24,662 nt of DNA from the NCBI GenBank assembly GCA_002633005.1, contig NMRA01000095.1, forward strand, positions 561,881 to 586,542. Reading direction: 5' to 3'. The position numbers were made by a program, and so were the translations under genes. The stretch comes from Phoronis australis (lineage: Eukaryota > Phoronida > Phoronidae). Positions 12,301 through 20,284 of the stretch are shown piece after piece (the first letter of the stretch is position 1; the number at the start of each line of letters is the position of its first letter). The notes below the pieces were generated by a model. It did no database searches. It was not told the origin of the DNA and saw only the letters and a list, made by a program, of their open reading frames with translations.

Positions 12301-13493
12301 ACTACAATCGAAGCTTCAGTGTTAACTGTGGTTAACCGTGAAGTTTAACGTTCGTGTTCCCATCAACTTCGGAGTTAGTCAGAAAACTAGATCAGTGAAG
12401 TTATCACAAGGTGGCGCTGATATGACCTTCAATCATATGCTTTATGTTTTTGTCCTTGACAAGGGACGTTGATGACCTACGTATGCGAGACATCCTGGTG
12501 TTCCCCTTCCTGGTAGCGTGCCCGTTCCGTAGGAAAGGGGGGAATGTTGTAGATGTGCTTCCGGTGAATCATATATGAGCCTCTGTTAGCCACTCACTAA
12601 CGGGCAATTGCCTATTAACTGAATGGTTAGCACACTTGCCAGTTAAATTGGGGTCGCTGGTTCGATTCAAAAGGTCTTGCAATCTCGGCTATTACGACAA
12701 TGGGAAGGACCTATTCCTCTCTCCAAATGGAAACTAGAACATCAACTTCAGTAGACAGTTAACGGTTGCCACATTGGGACTATGATGATATACAAAAGAT
12801 GACATATTGAAAAACTTGACTCTTGAGTAGGCTGATCCGGAAAAAAACAGTATGACGGTAACTCATATGCATACACCATACAGTCGGTGATTTTTTTAAA
12901 GTCAAGAATCCAGTGAATGCATGGATAAATTGAATCAGAATGTTTATACAGCCAAAATAACAAATATTATAACAAAATATAAACAGATATTAACCAGTCA
13001 CCAGCAGCTGGTGGCAAACACAGGCAGTGACCCTTATAGGCAATGACCATCGCCTCTGTTGGCCCGACCAGAGGCGATGCAGCTCCTATAGGCGCTCCAT
13101 ACGCCGGAAGCTTTTCAGCGAATTATGCCTCGCACCGACTAAAACATCAAAGAGTTCCAGTGCCAGCTGTGGACAAATTTTCTACTTTCTCTACAACTAC
13201 AAATGTGGGTTTGCTATCTACTGGTTTGGGACTGTAGTTTAAGGGGTCGTAGATAGATTTTAGAGGCGTGACCACGTAACTGTTTCTACCCCTTGCCTTT
13301 AGATGACTAAAACCTTGATTGAATACTTCGGTGTTCCGTGTTCGGTTTTATTAAACCTTTTGTTCCGCACTCCCGCAGTGAGTAGGGCTGTGCAATCATG
13401 TTCAACTGAATGCAAAAATACGTGTACACGAGTTTAAAAAGTCCAATGCCTTTGGTCACTTACTAATCTACCAGCCACGACAATTCCAAACAT
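3033..13493 (-). CDS. HIKESHI: Hikeshi, Hsp70 nuclear import carrier (complete, 4 coding exons)
   Basis: Join on the minus strand: 13493-13464, 11247-11118, 9265-9158, 3355-3033. The total is 591 bases, or 196 codons plus stop; human Hikeshi has 197 residues. All three introns are GT-AG (2216, 1852 and 5802 bp) in phases 0, 1 and 1, and the phases fit exactly. The product begins MFGIVVAGRL-VQT and keeps NHVV (34-37), KPSA (77-80), the PFG loop (97-99), AQIGISVE, NFYNFASSF and the C-terminal FW. In the known family, Hikeshi binds ATP-form Hsp70 and FG-nucleoporins and carries Hsp70 into the nucleus under heat stress; the PFG phenylalanine (human F97) is linked to nucleoporin binding. Human V54, mutated in a leukodystrophy, aligns to Ala54 here. 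No stop, frameshift or missing exon is seen, so the gene looks intact. Confidence 0.96.
3954..4162 (-). mobile_element. tRNA-derived SINE (family A), minus strand, in HIKESHI intron 3
   Basis: Read on the minus strand, this begins with a tRNA-like head. It has an A box (TGGTTCAGTGGTTTGAC) and a B box (GGTTCAAATC), normally spaced. The body then matches the nested element at 21486-21701 almost end to end: TCCTCT, a GTGTATGCAAGGGAG block, AACCTTGATATAA, and TTTCTGGG followed by TATAAA. Two independent copies define one SINE family. No clear target-site duplication remains, so this copy is probably the older. It lies in the same orientation as the host transcript. Confidence 0.8.
6244..6353. repeat. 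GGCCAGT-rich segment with perfect 16-bp palindrome
   Basis: The GGCCAG/CTGGCC word occurs several times in about 110 bases. The left edge GCTGGCCC (6244-6251) is the inverse of GGGCCAGC at 6346-6353. A perfect 16-bp palindrome, CTGGCCCGCGGGCCAG, lies at 6337-6352. The segment is far richer in GC than its surroundings within HIKESHI intron 3. It looks like part of a short inverted-repeat element, but no target duplication was found. Confidence 0.5.
8160..8222. repeat. Tandem repeat, 20-bp unit, 3 copies
   Basis: The unit resembles GGACCAATAGACCCCCTATT, repeated three times with small changes. It lies in HIKESHI intron 3. On the minus strand each unit carries a five-G run. Confidence 0.85.
8452..8573. 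repeat. Minisatellite, 15-bp unit, about 8 copies
   Basis: The unit is ATGCCCCTGTTCCCT, alternating with a variant that has G for C at position 7. It happens to stay open as a Met-Pro-Leu/Val-Phe-Pro repeat on the plus strand, but nothing supports translation. On the minus strand, which is the sense strand of HIKESHI, it gives GGG or GGGG runs every seven or eight bases with loops of four or five bases, a strong G-quadruplex pattern. Confidence 0.95.
9158..9265 (-). CDS. HIKESHI: HIKESHI coding exon 3
   Basis: The 108-bp exon follows the acceptor GTATTTCAG and ends at a GTAAGG donor. It completes codon 54 (Ala), encodes FFGWPS, W67, KLLG and KPSAVFK, and leaves one base for codon 90 (Gly). 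It matches the human YFSYPD to IFKISGLK segment. A 47-bp minisatellite begins only nine bases upstream of the exon in transcript sense, so the branch-point region lies inside a tandem repeat. Confidence 0.95.
9274..9590. repeat. Minisatellite, 47-bp unit, about 7 copies, beside HIKESHI exon 3
   Basis: The unit begins CAATGAACTTGTATTAGCTC and ends with AAGTACGAGTA. The four full copies from about 9364 are exactly 47 bp; the first copies are more diverged. In transcript sense the array is the 3' end of intron 2, and its last unit runs into the exon 3 acceptor. Confidence 0.93.
10223..10557. repeat. Minisatellite, 56-bp unit, 6 copies
   Basis: Units start at 10223, 10278, 10334, 10390, 10446 and 10502. 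The first is 55 bp and the others 56 bp. Each runs from AATCACAGTTCTAGCCACTA to GAACCCTCCCTCTGTC with few differences, so the array is young. It lies in HIKESHI intron 2. Confidence 0.97.
11118..11247 (-). CDS. HIKESHI: HIKESHI coding exon 2
   Basis: The 130-bp exon lies between a TTTCTAG acceptor and a GTATGT donor. It encodes residues 11-53, from VQT through FTIPDADTVNHVVIFM to HGAA, plus the first base of codon 54. It aligns without gaps to human residues 11-53, including the QQV and VPF/IPF positions. The exon starts in phase 0 and leaves in phase 1. Confidence 0.95.
12293..12348. repeat. Short inverted repeat with GTTAAC motifs
   Basis: TTAACTTCAC (12293-12302) is inverted at 12338-12348 (GTGAAGTTTAA, one extra T). 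Further GTTAAC words lie between and an ACTTCGGAGTTA stretch lies just after. It resembles a degraded inverted-repeat element within HIKESHI intron 1. Its boundaries cannot be set. Confidence 0.4.
12602..12680 (+). mobile_element. tRNA-like sequence, probable SINE head (family B)
   Basis: An A-box-like TTAACTGAATGGTTAGCAC (about 12614-12632) is followed at normal tRNA spacing by a near-consensus B box, GGTTCGATTCA (12659-12669). The acceptor and anticodon stems do not pair convincingly, so this is not a functional tRNA gene. Sequence after the B box does not match SINE family A. It is probably a second tRNA-derived SINE or tRNA pseudogene in HIKESHI intron 1. Confidence 0.5.
13048..13079. repeat. 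Perfect 11-bp hairpin with 10-base loop
   Basis: CATCGCCTCTG (13048-13058) and CAGAGGCGATG (13069-13079) are exact reverse complements. Outside them, CTTATAGG and CCTATAGG form a second, imperfect pair, so the structure may extend to about 60-70 bases. It lies in HIKESHI intron 1, about 400 bp inside the transcript. Confidence 0.75.
13464..13493 (-). CDS. HIKESHI: HIKESHI coding exon 1 (10 codons)
   Basis: Encodes MFGIVVAGRL and ends at a strong GTAAGT donor. The start context is CTAAAGATGT, with A at -3. Human Hikeshi starts MFGCLVAGRL, so the start is fixed by homology. The intron that follows is phase 0. The exon is too short to find without knowing the family. Confidence 0.93.
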
Positions 13494-13640
13494 CTTTAGG
13501 TTGTGTCTGTGACTAACTGCTCGCTGCAGACGTCCAAAATTTCCACAAAAATTAAAGTTAGCGTGAAAGCTTGACACACTTCTCACGAAAACATCCGGTA
13601 ACGCATGCGTGCAGCACTAAAACCTCATAACAGGTGACGC
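13494..13640 (-). promoter_or_regulatory. Probable HIKESHI 5' UTR and promoter
   Basis: This region lies just upstream of the HIKESHI start. On the minus strand it contains GCACGCATGCGTTAC, close to the NRF1 palindrome (GCGCATGCGC), followed by ACCGGATGT, which holds an ETS-type GGAT core. Local CpG content is raised. NRF1 and ETS sites are typical of TATA-less housekeeping promoters. The transcription start is not visible. Confidence 0.45.
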
Positions 13641-13877
13641 TCGCATCGCTTTTGCCGTGGACGTGAGCTCTTAGTGAACAATCGTACTCTCGTAATTTTG
13701 CAATCGTGTTTTCGCTCGTAATTTTACGCAAGTAATTTAGTTATGCTTGCATTTTTGCTCTCGCAAAGTACGAGCAGTTTTTTTTTTTTAGAAGAGTACA
13801 TTGAGCATAGTTTCATATAAATCCAATCAGCCATTTCTGACGGAGACATGATTAGTGAAATTTGGGCCGATCACAGG

Positions 13878-14058
13878 CATGCGCGCACCCAGCCTTTACG
13901 GGGGGGGGCTCAAATTTCCGACGATGTGGACCTTTTACCGACATAAGCATCAGAAGGACTAAAAAAAACGGAGTATCACGTCCAGAGCTGCGAATTGTGC
14001 GTTTGCGCTTTTTGGTGGACTTTTCAGGCAGCNCCCCCCCCCCCTGGGTGCGCGCATG
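13878..14058. mobile_element. Short inverted-repeat element with poly-G/poly-C inner arms
   Basis: CATGCGCGCACCCAG (13878-13892) is repeated perfectly inverted at 14044-14058. Just inside, the left end carries a G9 run (13900-13908) and the right end a C run of at least eleven, next to the single N at 14033. The element is about 181 bp with no coding content, in the manner of a MITE or foldback element. I could not find a convincing target duplication. Confidence 0.7.
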
Positions 14059-14763
14059 TATTAGGACCCTACGTAGCCTTAATGACATTCATTCTTATGC
14101 TCGTATTCGGCACGAGCGCAAAAACACGAAGTAGCGTAGTAAATCAAGTTAACTAATGAAGACATAGGGATAAAAATTACTGGTAGTTGTTAAGAAATAA
14201 AGTCTGCACGCATCATACGCATGAACCACAGTGGGCCGTATGTACAGTAATGGGTTCGCTTGAGTGGTTAAGATTGAAAAACAGAGAGAGGCCCGGGTGG
14301 CGCCACCGTCGATCGACACCTGCAGAGCGTGTCACTTACATCAGTCGTCATTTCGCCGGGGAACCTTAGTTACAGTAACTGAAAACTATTAGCAAATCAG
14401 TTGATCATAACTTTGATGAATTTATACCTGATGTAAAGTTGCTTACTTCAGAGGGAGTTTATTGTGCTGGAATCATTTCGACCTGCTGAGCAATAACACA
14501 TTAAACACAGGATTTTACGACAATCAGAAAAAACGCACACGCAAATCATTGAAAACGGTTCTGTCTATTATGTAGAGAAAAATGGAAATTTTGAATATAA
14601 AAAGTAATTGCAGACGCCGGTATGGTACACGTTATACCAGACGTGCGCAGCAGGCCGCTTAGGTGGTTTCATTGCACTAATCCCCTGGAAAAAAACTTCA
14701 TGGTTCATTTATATATAGTTCTAGCGACCGCGTAGACTACTTCCTGAACGCTGAAAAAGGAAT
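14059..14763. other. No gene seen
   Basis: Only short ORFs without family resemblance occur here. A GAGTGGTTAAG stretch near 14259 resembles a tRNA A box but has no proper B box. Confidence 0.6.
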
Positions 14764-14788
14764 GTATGTGTGTATGTATGTGTGTGTA
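14764..14788. repeat. TG/TATG microsatellite
   Basis: A short run of alternating TG with TATG interruptions, twelve bases upstream of a long hairpin. Confidence 0.85.
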
Positions 14789-14800
14789 AATGCAGTTTCT

Positions 14801-14844
14801 GTTATGCATTTCTCTTCATTTTTAAATGAAGAGGAATGCATAAC
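14801..14844. repeat. Near-perfect 21-bp palindrome with 2-base loop
   Basis: The left arm at 14801-14821 (GTTATGCATT and onward) and the right arm at 14824-14844 (ending AATGCATAAC) are reverse complements with one mismatch and a TT spacer. Such a tight long palindrome is unusual. It could be a foldback remnant or a cruciform-prone breakpoint. Confidence 0.9.
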
Positions 14845-17625
14845 ATTAAAATGTGTTCTGTTGGTTATTTAGCAACAAATATTTAAAAAAGGAAACAAGT
14901 TCAATTCATGGATGAACAAATCCTAGGAAAGCGAAGTTTCAGAATTTCGGAAGCCGTTGAAATACGGAAAGATGGTTCTTCAATTGACTGAGCTCCAAAA
15001 TTTCAATTGATAATTTCCGAAAATCTTTCAAAGAAGTTAATAATGAAATTTCGATGAACTCCCGACGAAAGTTTTGAAGCCTAATCTTTTTGAGTCTCGT
15101 ACCCCGTTAAAAAGACCCGGCACAAAGATCGGCGACCACCGAGGGACCGGCTAAGAGGTGGTGACTGGGAGATATGAAAAGTTGTCGTGGCGGGAGGAGG
15201 GCGAATTTGGGTAAAGCAATTTCATCTGCGACCCCCGTTCAGTTGTTACTCTCTCACGAGTCTGATTCAAATATCTGACACAGCGTCACAAGTTTCAACA
15301 CCACAAAAAACATTTACTTTTCATAGCACCCAGCAACCACTGACTGTTGGACGGAGTGCCTTACAACGCTAGAGTTTCACACCTCAGTGTTGAGAGGTAA
15401 CCTAACGCTGTTGACTTCCCATAGTAACGAGGTCAGCTATGTTTCTAGAAAGCTCATGTAACCGGCGTAAAGCATTGTTTTTTTATCCGTGAGCTTAGTG
15501 CGGGACGAGCGAAAATTAAGATTCGCTTCTAGTGAGATTTACTCAGTGCTGACGCTCTTTCGCCAAGTATCCAGGTCAAGAGAGAAGGGGGTGACATGAA
15601 ACTTGATAGTCAATACGCATAACGCTGAAATAAAACAAAACCGGAGTACCATTGTTTTAAACAGGTACCCTCTAGACACAGCACCTCCTACCACTCTAGT
15701 TTCCGTAGTACTGTGAAAGATTGTAGGAAACAGAGTGATAAAAAGGAAGGTGTTTTGTTGATGGCAAAAGGTGTGCCGTATTTTTGAGACTGATGGTGTT
15801 CGATGGTCTGAGTTAGAAACCAACCTCGGTCACAATTTGAACTTCAGTCATATTGATCTCCGTCACTGTGTCAACTGAGCGCAAAATGCCAACGAGACGC
15901 TTGTTCACATAAAGAGGCAAAACCTCATTGGCTAGTTTGGCTTCGTGACCTTAATCGGATACTCAAATACTACTCGATTTTGGTTGCTTTACTACGGCAC
16001 CTATTTATTGCACAGGTAACCTAGACACAATCACGGACAGGTATGTAGAATGGGCTTATTAATATAAAACTCATTTTAACGTAGTTTTTTTATAATTCAC
16101 AGCATTTTATTGTACATATATGTTCTTAATGACTTGCGATGGCAAGACATAATGACTAAGCCTTTCATTAAAAACAGACAACACTGCTGATCTTTTGACA
16201 ATTTATGAAAAATCTTAAATAAGGAAGTTTCGTCCTTCGTCTACGGTATGTGAAATGTACACGGAACACAGTCTTTATCTGTAGGCGATCATATACCAAA
16301 ATTATGATACTGACGAAACCAAGGTTATAGCTCAGCACAGGTTAATAGTAAAAACTCATTTTGCATTTGAGGACTAGTTTTTTTCATCTCGGCATGTATT
16401 TTGTCAGTTTCAATAAAGCTATTCATTTCAAATTTAGAAATTTCTCTATTTGTTGTGAGACACATTGTCATTACGGTGTTGTAGAATTTTCTTCGAAATC
16501 TTCCGCGTCTGACGATTGTTTTTACACTGGAAAACTCGATGTAAAAATCAATCGTCTTTAGAATCACCTTGTTTGAATATTCAATTGATTGAATTCATTA
16601 ATTGATTGGTCAGAAGAATAGTTATAAGTGCAATGCAATACAACGTGAAGCAGTAAAATACGATAAAATACAATTCGACACGGGATTAATAGAGACAAAC
16701 AGACATACAAACTACAGTGAGGGTGAAATATACCAAAATATGAAAGTAAAGTATTAAAAATGGTCAATTGATGTACGGATGACGGATTATTAAGTTTGTC
16801 TTGGTCCAAAGACGTAGGGAATTGTGAATGGAATTGTTTATTTATACTAAAGGTCATTGATCCACTGCATAACAATGACAACTATGCACAGATGCTCATT
16901 GTTTTTAAAAATTCCCATTTGTTAAGATCGAAGGACTATCGGGAATAGGACTCTGGTTGCATGTACAAAATTGTAACATCGTTTTTGAGATTTCATCCTG
17001 AACAATTATATCTAATAAAACATGGTCACGTCTCCCAATTAATGTCAGATGGATGAAAAGTCAAAAATCAAATAAATTCTACAGCCTTTCTACTTTCCTG
17101 AGTTAAAATCTATGGTTATGTTTATTTGGATATTTGGCTAAACGCTGGCGTCCAAAAAGTACTGAAAACTATTGCCTTTGTTGTCGACCTTGGGTACCGC
17201 TGACGAAGGCAGAGCCAGTTTTACTTGGGTTGGACATGTCGCAATCGACCCCCGTGTGGAACAGTTACAATTCATTCGGATGATTTATGTTGCCTCGGCT
17301 ATAATCGGACGATACCGCCGATTGAGTTCTATCCTGATGCCTATCATGGCTCGGCGATTTGTTATCGCTTCGGTTTCACCGATGTGTCCCGCAATTGACG
17401 CCGCCGACCGTGGCACCAGGCAGGCGCATTCATTCTCCCAAAGTCGTAGTTATTAGTATCGGTCTTCAATGTTTTCTATTTTACTCTAGGTTACCAGCCA
17501 CAAAAAAGATCTTGTTACATGCTGTTTGCTTTTAGGGTGACACGAACAAAGGCCTTTGAACGGGCAACAAAGCTTAAAAACAGACGTCGACATTGGTGCA
17601 AGGGTTTTTAAAACAACTTTTTGTA
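14845..17625. other. Intergenic, no supported gene
   Basis: I see no exon with family similarity, no RNA gene and no clear repeat. ORFs of 60-105 codons occur on both strands (for example 16564-16881 minus and 15539-15823 minus) but look like chance. A more GC-rich patch at 17172-17456 keeps a 94-codon ORF open and is noted under findings. Confidence 0.5.
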
Positions 17626-17684
17626 AGGAAGGCGACAGGGAGGGAGGAATTGAGAGAGGAAAGGAGGGGGGTCGGAGGGGGAAA
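17626..17684 (+). repeat. Polypurine (GA-rich) tract
   Basis: About 60 bases made almost entirely of A and G, with runs such as GGGAGGGAGG and GGAGGGGGG. Tracts like this can form triplex or G-rich structures. It lies about 1 kb upstream of the proline-rich exon. Confidence 0.75.
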
Positions 17685-17920
17685 CAGTTCCTAGCTTCTG
17701 TGCAGCATTTTTGAAAATAAAATCAACACAGTTTTTTTATTGCATCCGCTGTTTTCAAATTAAATACCCTGATGTATACTCATTCTCCTGTGGATAAGGT
17801 TTCCGGGCAATTATGGATTTCAATGAGCCAGTGATTTTAATTTTGATCCTTGTATAATATCTCAAAGTAGACAGGAAATAGGAAATAAAAATAAGGCAAG
17901 ATACGCCTATAGAACTGCCT

Positions 17921-18068
17921 CGTGTTCAGTAACGCTAGGACCTCGCTAAAAAGCAAGACTTCGCGAGATTCCGTGAGTTATTTCCGTGTATTTTAAGTGA
18001 GAGCACGTGACTAAAACTAGATTTTTAGCTAGGTCCTAGCGTAGGTCCTAGCGTCTATTGAACGCACG
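17921..18068. mobile_element. MITE, 148 bp, with 3-bp target duplication
   Basis: The left end runs CGTGTTCAGTAACGCTAGGA and on to CTAAAAAG. The right end, inverted, reads CGTGCGTTCAATAGACGCTA and on to CTAAAAA. The right arm carries an extra tandem copy of a 12-base TAGGTCCTAGCG word. CCT flanks both sides (17918-17920 and 18069-18071), consistent with a 3-bp target-site duplication. There is no coding content, so it would depend on an unknown autonomous relative. Confidence 0.7.
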
Positions 18069-18071
18069 CCT

Positions 18072-18692
18072 GATTCCACACACTCTTCTCGTAGATCATT
18101 TTGCAAATGTAGGGATCGTTTGTGAATCCTCTTCATCTGCCACGTGTTCACATTTACAAATATTTATATAATAATTTAGAGACGCAAATTTTCGATTTAG
18201 GCAGCTTACCGATATAAAATTGGTCTCTGTTCTCAGATTATAAATGATTTCTAGTTTCGAAATTGACGAATTGACAGATCTTTGGTGTTTCAGACCAGGC
18301 TCATAATTGTCACGGAGGGTTAGTTTCAGCCGCGGAAGCATAAAGGCCGCCAGGGTAACTTCTAACTTCAATTCAAGCTTAAAATCTGTGAAGAAAGGTG
18401 GTTTTTTTTCACTGAGACCATGGGCTATAGCCGCTGAGGTTCCTGGTCGAGGTACCACTTTGTATTAGACTGACTCGTTGGTGTTTTCGACCTGTATGCA
18501 TGTATTTGAAGAGAGCGTCCAAGTAATTCACTTATAATAAAGAGACGGTAGTCCTATGTTGGAATTTAAATACACGTATTTACTAACAATGCGGTGACTC
18601 GCTCTCCTGCTACCAGACACCTGGTATATTTGCGCAAAATTTGCCTCAAAGTCACTATTAATGTTAACTCGCTATTGTAGATTACGAATACC
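18072..18692 (+). promoter_or_regulatory. Upstream region of proline-rich exon
   Basis: No supported ORF on the plus strand. TTATAATAAAG at 18533-18543 is TATA-like and lies about 150 bases before the ATG. A TTGTAG immediately before ATTACGAATACCATG could be a splice acceptor for a 5' UTR exon instead. Neither can be confirmed here. A 120-codon minus-strand ORF at 18096-18458 has no family resemblance. Confidence 0.3.
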
Positions 18693-18875
18693 ATGAGTAA
18701 GATAGACAGTGAACCGCAGCATCCCAACCCACAGCCGGGTATTCCGGGGCAGCTGCCACCAAATTATTCGGGTGTACCGCCACAATACCAGGGCCAGTTT
18801 CACTATAACAGTCCCGGTCATCCTGCACAAGGGCCGCCCCCTACAGCGCCTTATGGAGCCCCCGTGATGATGCAG
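18693..18875 (+). CDS. First coding exon of a proline-rich PPxY/PTAP protein (partial)
   Basis: The start lies in a good context (ATACCATGA, A at -3). Sixty-one codons follow and end exactly in phase 0 at CAG|GTGAGT, a strong donor; reading past it meets a stop after ten codons. The peptide begins MSKIDSEPQHPNPQP. It holds PPNY (22-25) and PPQY (29-32), both PPxY motifs that bind WW domains of NEDD4-type ligases, and PTAP (50-53), the motif bound by TSG101. That combination before a short membrane-binding domain is known for LITAF/CDIP1 endosomal proteins. Phospholipid scramblases also have proline-rich N-termini. No CPxC domain exon or scramblase exon was found in the remaining sequence, and a 4.4-kb transposon lies 665 bp downstream in what should be intron 1. 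The exon is probably real; the family is a guess. Confidence 0.7.
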
Positions 18876-19540
18876 GTGAGTACCAAACATAGCGCGCGCA
18901 ATCTTTGACAATGTTGGCAACAGAAATCATCATTGTTTCAGTGAGTTTTTACCGGCAGTGCACAAAAGCAAGCACAGCATAGAAGCCATTTTATTTTGGT
19001 AAGTAACTTCAGACAAAAATTCTGCAAACATATTAACTTTATTGAACCAAATTAAACTTTCTAACTATCTTCTTTGAAATTCATACGCTTTAGTGTTCGT
19101 CGAAACTGCGAAAACACAGAGGTTAATAGACGAACGCAAAGATCTCGCGGGAAATGCTCAGTGCGGTCACCTGCTTCGCTTGCAGTGCACGCCGGCATTT
19201 TGCGCTAGTCTATCTCGCGTGTTCACAAAATCCTAGCGTCTACGGGACACATGCCGGTTTCAGAGACTGATTTAACAACAGAAGGCGCAAAAAATTAGAC
19301 TGCGTTCCATAGACGCATAAATTGCGAACGGATAGTGCAGTCAAGTGCTTCTCTTGGGAGCGCCTGTCGACACCTTGCGAAATATTGCGTAATTTGCGTT
19401 TTTGCGAGGTTCTTGTGTATCTACGGTAACTAGGCTGGTTACAGGAATTAGTTAGCGGAGGCTTTCATTTCTGCTTGGCCTGTCACATAGAAAAGTTAGG
19501 CCACGCCCTCCATAGATACCGATGCAATCTCCTAAGCGTA
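18876..19540. other. Presumed intron 1 start; CpG-rich stretch with short inverted motifs
   Basis: This follows the donor of the proline-rich exon. From about 19100 to 19440 the sequence is CpG-rich and repeats words such as ATAGACG, CTAGCGTCTA and TGCGTTCCATAGACGC in both orientations. These resemble the ends of the MITE at 17921-18068. One or two degraded relatives are likely, but I cannot define their limits. Confidence 0.35.
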
Positions 19541-19700
19541 TAGTCAAGTCCCTTTACCCGAAAACCTTTACACCTCGGATTAAAGCACCAAATTTGGCAC
19601 ACTGGTACTTTTTGACACTCTGAATCTCATGGGGGTAGATTGCCTATATTTTGAGGTCAAGGTCAAGGTCAAATCTGGAAAAACAAAATGGCCGCCATGT
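19541..19700 (+). repeat. Left terminal inverted repeat of the transposon
   Basis: Pairs with the right terminal repeat. Near its inner edge AAATGGCCGCCAT (about 19687-19699) is itself inverted at about 19831-19843 (ATGGCGGCCAAAA), giving a second hairpin layer. GGTCAA recurs three times at 19656-19672. Confidence 0.85.
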
Positions 19701-20284
19701 AACACAATCTATGGTTGCTTGAGAGATTATAACATATTTTAAGGCTAGGTAATGGTACTTTATTAAGTAGAAATCTATCAACATGTTTCTTCATAATGTT
19801 AAGACATCTCATTCATTTGCAGAAATCTAATATGGCGGCCAAAATTTAACTAACCAACTCCAATTTGACAACTAAAAAGCAAGATCTGGTGCAAAACAAC
19901 AATAATACAAAAATAAATAGGTTCTCTTACCAAAACTGAACTAGATCATTATCACTGATTTGAACAATTACTGTGAAAATTTGTTTGAGGTTATGATAAA
20001 GAGGCCAACATATGTATAGAACCTGACAGACCACCAAAAACTCACAGGCCAGCTTCGAAAACTGTCCGTAGCTAATATTCTACTTCTAGCTCATGTGTTC
20101 ACATTTGTAATGTTGTAAATCGATTATCAACACAATAAAACGGATTAATGTCAAATTGTCAGTGCAGCTGACAGAATTCAATTAACACTATCGGTCCGTC
20201 CTTTGTCCATGTTCGTACTGGCATGTTCCCTGGCATTTGAAAGTGCTCTGCATGCTAAGGAATTGCTTTTACATCGGTATCTTT

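Noticed and set aside
14245-14325. tRNA-like GCTTGAGTGGTTAAG
   Set aside because: It resembles an A box, but no B box matching GGTTCRANTCC follows at correct spacing and no cloverleaf forms.
16325-16881. Two adjacent minus-strand ORFs of 80 and 105 codons
   Set aside because: No motif, no splice sites placing them in one frame and low-complexity AT-rich composition; likely chance.
18096-18458. 120-codon minus-strand ORF upstream of the proline-rich exon
   Set aside because: No recognisable motif, no splice or start context and a composition like the surrounding intergenic DNA. Not enough to call a divergent gene.
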